From Dermanyssus gallinae (taxonomy: Eukaryota; Arthropoda; Arachnida; Mesostigmata; Dermanyssidae), in contig QVRM01000463.1 in NCBI GenBank assembly GCA_003439945.1, positions 310,001-374,000 on the forward strand: a DNA stretch of 64,000 bases, read 5' to 3'. Shown here piece by piece: positions 26,001-37,300 of the stretch; within the stretch, counting starts at the first letter, position 1; each line of letters begins with the position of its first letter. The position numbers and the translations under genes are program-made. Under the pieces are notes generated by a model. That model ran no database searches. It was given only the letters and a program-made list of their open reading frames with translations, and was not told the DNA's origin.

Positions 26001-29000
26001 AGCAATATGATCTGTCTTCTCCTCACGGCACCGGCCTTACTCCGCTATTGTCAGCCTTTGCTAGTTCTCCAGCTTCGTAGCTATCCGGCAGCGACACCGG
26101 ATGCCAGCTTTGCTTGCCGCAGTCAGCTATCCTTTCTCCAAATCGAAGTCAACAACCTGTCCAAACTACTTGTCAGTTCTCTCCTGACAGCGCGTCTAGC
26201 GTTGCAAGACAGCGCTCGCTTTCCTCCTCTTCTCTGTTCCTCCCTTTCTACTTCTCTTCCCTTGCTACTCCGACCGCCACCAGCAACAAGATTTGTAATC
26301 AGCCTCTGGTCGTCGATCTGTCGTTGATCATCGGCCGGGGGAGCAGCAGACGTACGATCTGTCGCGACAGAGGGGATCCTATTTGCGCCAGCCGCAGCGA
26401 CGCCCGTACCCCTTATATATCTTCCTCGTCTTCCTTCCCATCTACTACGCGTCCTGCTCCTTCTCCAAAGGCTTTGTTCTGTTTGACCCGCGGCACTTAT
26501 AGAGGGGTAGTGGCCCCTCTACCCTTCTCACCCTCCCGACAATAACAGAAGCTGACGTCGGCTGCTCAGTGCGCACGAGGGCAACGACAACAACAACAAC
26601 ACCTGCACCGGCGGCGTGGATGTTGCTGCAGACACGGCCAAGGTCAAGAGTGGCGCCGTCGGTGGCATTGCCAACGTAGACATTGGGTACATTATTATCA
26701 ACGATATCGGTTTGTAATGGGTGGGAGGCTGCTTCTGGGGCGTTGTGATGGGCAACGTTCACACTGACGGAAATCGCTGTTGCCGGTGAGGCCACGGCGC
26801 TTGAGGACGTTAAGCTGCTCCAAGCAAGATCGCTCTGCTGTTGCTTTTTGATTGTAACGTTCAATTGATCACCGCAACATTTTCGATGGAGCCGCCTTTT
26901 ACAAATGATACAACCTACACCTGTGGAAATTGACGTTGGCACTTTAGCACAAATGGTACACGAAGCGAAAGATTGTGACTGGTTGAAGGCTGATGGAGGC
27001 AAGAGCGGCTAGGGTAACAATGGTTGGGGTTACCATGATTAATCTTTCCAGTTCACAAAGGTTCTTAGCACAGTGCCATTTGCGCACTAAAAAGCTCTTA
27101 GTGGCATAGGTTTTTTAGATAACAAAATTAACTAGATCCTTTTTATTTAGCCGGCTTTTTATAGTACGAGTCGATACGGCCAGACTTAAAGTAGACACAA
27201 AGCGATGGCATATAGTAACTCTTACAGAAGTGAGAACGCCTAAATTTCTTACCTATGACAAACCCAGAAGAAATGGCTATGGTCGTGCCAGGGGAGGCCA
27301 CGCAGGTCATAGTATGAGAGGTTTCAGCTTTGCAAAAAACTGTTAAGCGACGTTTAGTACCGACTCTTATTTGATTTGGTGCACATCTGTATCTTTATAC
27401 ATATTAAATTTAAATTGTCTACGTTTTGTATACGTACTTATATATTTTATGCAAAGGCCACACACAAGCTGTACTTTAGACCTAACAAAGACAGGGAGTG
27501 CGACCATCGCCCAAATATCTACCGTTGCTGATTTCGTGGTACTTTGGGCACCTTAACTAAAATTAAGAGTGGCGAAATTTAGATTGGTTATTATTTAGAT
27601 GATAGACTTAGGCGGAGTACACAGAGCGGTGCTATTTGAGACGAGTAGATTGCGTACAAGAGAGAATATATATATATATATATATATTATTTTAATCCGG
27701 CTAATATGAGGTTTCTGGGCGCGTTGTTTGCGATTCTAGGCGCCGCTGGAGTGACAGTGACAGAGGTTCGGCTACAAACGGACTCAGCGACGCAGGATCA
27801 GTTCGTCCTAGAAGGTGAACCGGCTAGTCTCGTGTGCTTCTTCCAACTGAAGCCCAACGAGGAGATTCAACGAGTTAGATGGCTCAAAGACGGCACCGAT
27901 GAGGTGTATGTCTGGAGACGAAGGTTTCAACCGTTGGCACGGCTCCTCTTTCAGGACAGAACTGATCTCTCAAACAGGTTCGTAATGATACAGATCACGG
28001 TCGCTGAAAACTTGCCACAGATAGTCGCATAAGGTTTTGTAATGGCTTAGAAGAGCTTGCAAGGACAAACTTGACTAAGGACAGCCAACAGAGGGCTAGG
28101 TTCTCACATGTTAACTGGCTCAGTATGTTCAGGAAATTCTCCTGATCGCCTGTGCGGGATGGCCTTGCCTTGCGTCCAGGGTGCATCATATAGATTTACA
28201 AACCTTTGCATGCCAATCCTGCATGTTGTTTATGTTACGTGTGCCAACGTACATTATCTTGCTTTTTGTTTCGCCTGTAGTGGTGCTTCTTGTACTATGC
28301 AGCGGGTCCCAGTGGAGGCTGGCTAATAGCCGCTCAGACCAGCTGGAGCAGCGTTCAGAGCGATTGTTAGGGGGTGGCTGTTTGTGAAAGTCCTGTGTAT
28401 CTTACATGCAAAGCTTCTGCTTTAAAGACACTTCTGCAGTGTATTCGAAGGCCGCGCTCGGACCGATTCAGCGATTTGCCGCCGCAGCTGCAGCTCAAAA
28501 GTCGGGACCTAGCCGATTTCCGTAGCTAACTGCTGAGCATAGCATAGTTCAGGTGGCAACTTAGAGCATTAGAGCATACGCGGATGCGCGTGTATGCGCC
28601 TATACGGTTTTGGTCTGGAGGAGCTGGTTCTCGAGGGGAACAAAGAAAAAAAAAAGAGAGAAGAGAGAGAGAGAGAGAACCAGCGAGAGGAGATAGAGAG
28701 CCGGGGCTGTTGTGCATTGGCTGAGACGGATAGGCACATGGGCAGGTGGACAGACTGTCGGCTGTCGGTGGAGGAAAGACAAATGAAACCGGCTGCCGCC
28801 GCATCCGAATGCAGATTCTGCGCCACATCGCTTGTCTGCCTCTGCGCTTGCTAGAAGACAACAGACGAGGCGCTTTCGCCTCGTCGCTACCACCGTCGTC
28901 GGCGTCGTCGTCGTCGTCGTGGTTCGTTTCGTTTCGAGTGACGGCCTCCGCGTTCTGCTAGCGTGGCCAGGCGTGGCCCGGCTTTTCTCTGCGAACGAGG

Positions 29001-29592
29001 TCTGGCAACCTCTCCTCCATTTCCTTGTTCTCCTTTTCCACCGCAGTCGGCGTCTGGCGCAGTCGGAGCTGATCAGTCAGGCCTGTACTGCCTCCAAGTG
29101 GTGTTGACCCCGTCTCTATGCTCTAGCTGCAAGCACTCTTCCACTCGCCACGATCTCGTGGAGCGCATTTGATGGCGCGCGCGCTATGCGTTACCCCCGC
29201 ACTGCCTGCGCGAGCTCGCTTCGTTTCCTCTACGGTTTCCCCTTCTTGGCTTGCTTTGCATGCTAGGCTTGCATGCTGAGCGGGGCCGGCGTCCTGCTCT
29301 ATCGGCGCAGCGGTGCTGCCTTTTCGTAGCGAGATCGAGCAAGTAGGCAGAAATGCAAGCATGCACTACACAAACAGAAGTGAACCGCAAACCTTACGCG
29401 ACTACTAACTTAAACGATGAACAACCGCCAAAGGTAGATTGACATTTGTGGCTCTGCACGAGCCTGCCGGCCGCCAGGCTATCGATTGTATGTCATGACA
29501 TATGTATAACTGCTGAAAATATGTCGGAAAAACGCTGATTTTTGTGTAAGGGTCTAGCATACGTACAAACAGATCAATTTTGTGACCTGTTT

Positions 29593-29632
<40 letters not shown>

Positions 29633-29647
29633 GGTTGTGAACCACTG

Positions 29648-29699
<52 letters not shown>

Positions 29700-30130
29700 T
29701 TGCTAGGCATACACAATGCTTTGCTACCTATCCTAGATAGCAGAACATTGCGTAGGAGGATAGTAGGGGGAATCGTATTGTGTGTCTTCCTTCTTAAACT
29801 AAAGCGAAACACAGAGAATACTTATTCGTCGATTATCTAGGGTTGGGCCTGTGCTTGCATGCGTATCTATCTACTTTTTGCTTTTCGCGATTCTCTATAG
29901 TTCAATAACTTCTAATGGTTTTATTGCTGCAGGTCACCGTCGTTTGTGAAAATTGATTCTGCCCACCGCTCGATGCAGGGAAACTATACCTGTCGAGTGG
30001 AGACCGATAAGGGCGCCTCTGAAAACGATTTCTACCTGATCGTTGTCGTGGATTCCTGCAAAGAGCAGTCGTGGACCACGTACTCCGACAGAATAGGTAA
30101 TGGTACCTATACATAAGCATGTGCTATAAA

Positions 30131-30182
<52 letters not shown>

Positions 30183-33100
30183 GTTATGTTTATATACATA
30201 CATCTTTAGTATGTAGATACACACAGATGTATATAGATCTGTATGCAAATGTGTATGCATATAGGTACATGCAGATAAGTTCAGTTCAGCTTACTATTCT
30301 CAAACACACACTCTTTACACAGCACTCATATTGCATACAGATCTATATACATCTGTGTGTATCTACATACTAAAGATGTATGTATATAAACATAACATTA
30401 TATATATATAATGTTATGTTTATATACATACATCTTTAGTATGTAGATACACACAGATGTATATAGATCTGTATGCAAATGTGTATGCATATAGTACATG
30501 CAGATAAGTTCAGTTCAGTTTACTATTCTCAAACACACACTCTTTACACAGCACTCATATTGCATACATCGTAGTACTTGTCATCCCAGCAATTTCTAAT
30601 GTTATTATCATTTTTGGGCACTCTACAATAATAATAATAATAATTTTAACAAGGATATATTCATATTGTCAGTATGTAGATATTAATTGCACTTACTGAT
30701 ATAATTATTATATAACATCTACAAAATTACTTCTATAATAATAATATGATTTCATTTATTGCACACCATTTCTGTTTGAGTTTAAGAATTGGCGTACCGA
30801 ATCGATATTGACACAGTAGCCAACATGATATCTATCGCACACAGTCTCACATAGTTTTTGAGTAAAATTTACGCCCGGTTCATGGAATCTTTGTGTCTCG
30901 TACAACATGATGAAACTCATGAATCGCGAACCTACTGATAAAATATCTATTTGACCTATCACTGAGTTTCCAACTTGTGTTGGTTATGGCTGGAGTTGTG
31001 AACAAAATCGAGTCGACTTCCTTGATGCTCGCTATATGGGTGCCAGTGAACTCGCAGTAGGACCCAGTTTCTGTAAAGCTAAACATTTGGCGGATTTCTC
31101 TGAACAAAGGGAGGCGTGTCGAGCAATAAGTATACGAGACGGTTGCGGGCCGACGTATGAACGCCCAGAACCAATTTCAGAGATGCCGTTTTGACTCTCT
31201 CGAGTGTAGCCATGTCCCGAGAAGAAAGCTTCTCCCAGATTATTAGGATCCCGTAAAACGCTGACGGGGCAATTTTCCAAACAGACTTTTGGACCGACCG
31301 AGTGTGCCCCTGTTCCGAAACTTCATGTCTACAGTTCTAGACTTGTTGATTTTAAGTCCGACGTCGGTAACATAGTTGCTGAGAGTTACAAGCGCTTGTT
31401 GATAGTGAAATATGCTCTCGCAATACATCACATAACAATCACAATAATGATAAAACATTTTCTTAAACGCGGGTTTATTATTATTAATCATGTGTACATG
31501 TATCACAATAACTTATATATTAATTATATAATATTACACTATTGCTTATATTTTTATTGCGTGCGTGTTGGTGATCACTCAACATCATACTGGCGTTGCC
31601 CATCTGTAGTTCCAACTCCGTAGCTTTGATGTTCGACATCCCCTGACGGAGGAACGCGGCGATCTTGGATTTGCTGTGGCCTCAAAGAGCTTCTTCCCAA
31701 GCACCTTTGTCAGATTGAGTGCATCCTTGCCCCAAACGCCAATAACTCAAGACCCAACGCCATAACAACATGGTCCTCAAAAAATGCGCTTATAGGCGCC
31801 GTTTGTGCATCTCCCGTTGGTGAATGAAGTGGCCGGCGCCCGTGCTGGCTAGTACACAATAGCCAAGGGCGTACGTGTCGGAAACAGTGATGTCCCACGC
31901 CAGCGGTCGATTACGGTCCCAGTTCCGGCTGGTAAAGCCATCCGGTCGACGCCTGTCTTTCCCGTGCAGCCGCAGGTCCACCGGATGGGCGTTCCTTTCT
32001 CTCAAACATGTCTACATCTAACTCGCAGGCCAACAAAAGAGTTAAGTGGGTAGCCTGAGTGGCGATTTTGTCATACCACTTTTGCCTAGTGACCTGTTCC
32101 TCGAAAGGACGACTGGACTGATGCGCGTTTCAGATCCGAACAGCGTCTTGTTGGTGGCTGAAGAGTCAGCCGGCAGTGGTGGATAATGCAAAAGCGCAAG
32201 GCTGACAACCAGCTTATGACGTGATTTCAGTCTCACCGAACATCAGGGGAGCCGGCCTGTTACACGCCTAGTGCATCACTGGATAGAGGGTCGCGGCGCG
32301 CTTGGAAACCTCCATCAAGAGGTGCCCCCGTTTGTTTAAGTTAAAGTAAGCAATCTTAAAATCTAAATTTAAGAGGCAACAATTCTCGTAATTTTTGAGA
32401 AAGGTGTGCGTTTTGTGAACAACTATTTCCGCTCTACTTTCAGTGGCGTACCTTTTTCACATTGATCTCGGAAAGCAGGGTCTTTGTGGCCAATCTACGC
32501 AAGTGCAGGCATCGGCTAGGGGTCGGTATCCCCCGGTTTTTTTCAAGGCGATGAGCCACCCGCCACATATGACGCTCCTCACAGCCTTTGGAACTTGCCC
32601 GTGACGTTTGATGTCGCATACCTTGGCAAGTGTTTCCAGCACATCGTTGTGGTCACCGTTGGCAGTGGGAAGACATTATAGATGGTCGAGCGTAAGGCCG
32701 CCGAGGCCTCCCGCCGCACCAGATGGAAAGGTGCGAAGTGCATCGGCGACATCCCCGTTCAAGCACTACCCGATCGGCTAGCAAGCCGATAGGGGGATTT
32801 AATAATAATAATAACGATATTTTTTTGGGGTAAGGATTTATTATTATCAGTATATACATGTATCACAATTACAAATATATGAATCATATAACATCTACAA
32901 TATTGCTTATATTATTATTGCTCGGGTGTCGGTATACTCAACAGCTAGTCCGATTTCGTAAGGAACGTGGTCAAAGAAAGATGATGTCATCGGCAATAGC
33001 AATAACCTTAGGTAAGAATTAAAAAGTGCAATTGGACTTTCTATGAAATTTAGTTGTGTGAGTATATTGATAAGGATGTTTTTCTCTACTGAGTCAAATG

Positions 33101-34249
33101 CTGATGCAATACTGACAAAGATACCAGCAATTATTTAATTAGACTCCCAGTTTTTAGTTCTATATGTTTGGAGATGAGTAAGAGCTAAGCTGGTATTACA
33201 TTTACTACGGAAGCCAAATTGCATCGAACTAATTAAGTGTGTATTGTCAAGATAAAGGGAAGCCTAGGGGAAAATAGTTATTTGCTTCGATTTTATATCC
33301 TTGTTTGAATATTTGTGTTATTATTGCAAACCTAAATTCTGCCGGAAATACTTTTTTGTAAATATTGGTTGAATATATTCGCCAAAATGTTTTACATGTA
33401 GATTATGCATTGCTTAATGAAAGTGCTGGAAATGTGCACTTGGCAGCCACCCATTTGCTTTATGTTTACTTAACTTTAGTATAATTGCATCAGGGTTAAT
33501 TTCATTGAATGTAAATTTTTCGGCGGAAGCATCGAGCAGTGCAACTCATCCAATACGCTGCTGATATTGCTATCTATTCTGAATGTCGTTGTTATATTCA
33601 GCAAGCGTTGGTCACTCTTGCAATGATTGCGACAGACGCCAAGCAGATTTTATTTTTATACATTTGTAACAGAACTTTTGGATTTGTCATCGTATATACA
33701 GGGTGTATGAAAACTTTATAATAATGGATAGTAAGAATTGTAGAGCCCGTTAAAGCAATTTTTTTTTCGAATGGAACATGTCTCTAAAAAGTCTTGTTTC
33801 GGAATGAGAGTTAAATTACTACAATTTGTGACACTGGTGTTTTTGCCCGACATAGGAGCATACAATGTGCTGTTGCAAGACAACCAGTCTTCCTAGACAG
33901 AAACTAAGCACACCGTTGTGTTCGTTCAGCTTTTTCCGAAGAACATATAGGGCCGGCCAGAAGATGCGACATGATCGCTTAGATAAGAATTCGCCAAAAT
34001 ATAAGTTCTTTATTAGCTTTTACGCCAAATATCTCAAAATGATTACCCTACAGCCACTCACAACGCTCAAACCAACACATTCAGGCAAATGTGATTTCAT
34101 AGCGATCATTTTGGTAACAAATATATGTCAAGGCGAGCTGTGGTTGCGGAGTAATGATTTCCATTGAAAAACATATTTGCTTTAACGGGCTCTACAATTC
34201 TTACTATCCAATATTAAAAAAAAGTTTCCATACACCCTGTATATACATA

Positions 34250-34297
<48 letters not shown>

Positions 34298-34347
34298 AAG
34301 GCGAGCACTGCCGAGTGTGCAAACGTATTGTAAATTATTAATAAATC

Positions 34348-34392
<45 letters not shown>

Positions 34393-37300
34393 TATATTCT
34401 CACAAATCTATCTGTTTGTTGTTGAATGTTGCCGCTATCGGTTTCCGCTGGTGTTGATCGTTTCGGTCTTGTTTGCATTTGCAGGTTGTACCGAAGAGAT
34501 TCGGCTCGATTGCACCGGCATGCACCCAAAGCCGTCGCCTGCCTGCGGGGTGTATAACGAGGCGACACAATCCTATTTGTCGACGGTTAGTAATACAACC
34601 AAGCCGTCTTCGTCTTGCTGCGTTTTAACTTAACGATCTCATAAGTGGTGACGATGAGGACGACGACAAAATTTAGCTACATCGCTTTGCACTGCCCTTT
34701 TTTCATTTTTGTTCTATTTAAGAAATAGCCGTAGCTACGTAATTAATTCGAACGTAATGTAGTTGCATGTACACGTACGTAATGTACTTACATTTATACG
34801 GTGCTAGTAACACTTATCAAACTTAATTCTGGTACCATTTTGTAAACACGAAACACTGTCTATACAAAAGTAAATATTTTCCAATAGCGACTAACGCTGT
34901 ATCTACACTATTGAATTCTAGCGCACTTTATATGCGCCTGAATTGTCGTCACATCACAAGTGAATTAAGCACGTTTTGCTAATGTAATTGGAATTTATAT
35001 GCTTTTATGCTTTTCAGGTACCGTTCGACAGTGTACAGCTACTCAATGGTACATACGATGTAAAATTACATAGGATTTTTAGAATTAAGGATTGGATTGA
35101 GTACAGGAACATATCGTTTCGCTGTCATGTCATTGTTCTTGGTACCGAGTGGCGAACGGGTAAGTGCGAATTCACTCCACATTGCATGAAAAATCGACTC
35201 GCTTAGAGGGATCTTCGTTTTAGATGGCTGTGTCTAGTGTTATGCCACTCTATGCATGCATAAATGGTTGAAGAAGAAGCTAACCGTAGATAACACCAGA
35301 GATACCAGCGTTGTGCTAGATATTTATGACAGCAGAGGTCAAGCACTACGAAACAAGTCGATCCTACATTTCCGCAGATATGACAAAAAAATACATTTTT
35401 TGTTAGTAAATAAAACATTAAACCCCAATATTATAAACAATACCGATTAATACGATACGAGCGAATGACAATGCGATTAATACGATATGAGCAAAATATG
35501 TTTTCCTGGTAACAGCAAATATAGCATAGTTATGTCACGTTCTGAAAGCAATGTAATGTAGTTTTTAATCTAACGGTGGCAATTTCAAATGCTTAATCGA
35601 TGTTTATATTCTCGGACTGGGCTTTGAGCTGCAGTCTGTGCCTCTCGAGTTTATCTACGTTTTGCTGTATTGCATGACCTTCTAGAAAAGTGCAGCCAGT
35701 AAATGACCTGGTTGTTTCGAAAACGGGAACCGAAAAAGCTTGACACGTGACATGGCTAAGCTCGGTTATAGCCATTTTCTACCTAGGTATTTTATCGATC
35801 AAGCTGGGATAAACATTGCTTGATTTGCACTTCGCTGCTAGTGGTGTGAGCGCAGGTCTTCTGGCGTTGTGTGGGTTTCATCTTCTTGCCAACTCAATGT
35901 AGTAACAACTCAGTCTGTGCTATTGTTGTTGTTGTTGCTCAGGTATGACGCACCGCCTGTTTGGCGACCCCGGCTGTCTCAAAGATCCGCCCGAGGTGCG
36001 CAACGGGTCCTTCAACTTGACGGGCGAGCAGACGTGCTGGGGTACGCCCGCAGAGGGCGCCGTAGTGCAGTATTCATGCCCTGTTGGCCTGAGCGTTCGA
36101 GGGCACCAGAAAATGGTCTGTAAGAACGGCACCTGGGTTGGAATCATCGGGAATCGCAATCTCGATGAACTCAACTACTCGCCATCGGAGGTGATCAGTT
36201 GCGGTGAGTGCCATCGACCGGCTAGCATCCTATCATCGACCTAGCTAAACAGCGACCTAGCTGAATCTCCTCCGACACTTACGTATGGCCTCGATACATA
36301 CAGTACCGATGCTGCATTCAGGCGTGTGCTGGCAGCTGTCATCAATGAACGTATCAATGTTCAGACCGCCGCTTTGTTACTACACCGCTTTTTGGTTCTT
36401 TTCTCTCTACGAAGTAGCATTCTAACACCCCAGCTTAGCACAAGCTGTTCTTGCGCGCCTTGAATTTGAACCATTACAAATCGATGCCCTCCCTACAAAA
36501 CTACAATTCTGGCTCATAAAATCAATTGCTTTGTTACCTTGTGTTGCTGTTGCTGTTGTTGTTGTTGGCATGTTTATTTCTTTGTTTTTCTTTGTTTAGT
36601 TCCGAATCTCACCTGAGCGAGTGGGCACACCCCCTGTCTGTCGCGTCACCATCTTTTTGCTTCGGAGTGCAACAGATCACAGGTACAATCAATCATATAA
36701 TTGATGTTTGTACTTAATATAGGGTGGTAATCTACTATCAATCAAACTGCTCTTGCAACCAGCCACACGTTTATGTATAAATATATATATATATATATAT
36801 TTATGCACACATGACTAGCGTGACTCCAGCCATTTGAACTACACGCTCAATCGTTATAGCCTAGCCGAATGCCTGATGCCATATTCTTGCCCTATTTGGC
36901 GAGACACGACCAACTACGGTAATAGCAGTGATGACGATGAACGATGAGCGAAAGTAGTAGTAGTGAAAATTAATTAATCAAAGTTTACGTTGTCTTGCGC
37001 TACAACAACGTAACTTGTGATGATGCTAATCATTGGTCGCTCACGTGATAAACGTGACGGCGGCACCCACCCAACGTCTGCCTAACGACCAGGAAGAGCA
37101 GTCCCCGTGTTGTGGAGTATGGTTCCATCATCGTGTGTGTTTGTGTCTCCTTACGAGTCCCCACGGACTAGTTTAGTTCAAGGCCGAAAGGGTCGTTAGT
37201 TCGTCTGTCCGATCATCGGGCGATCATTGGTCAGACATCGGTCGAGCGCGAGGAAAGTGCAACACAGCAACGACAAATATCTTGGATGCGTGCATGTGCG

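Noticed and set aside
36591..36682. Possible exon after the Sushi domain (acceptor CTTTGTTTAG)
   Set aside because: In the required phase 1 it meets a stop after five codons.
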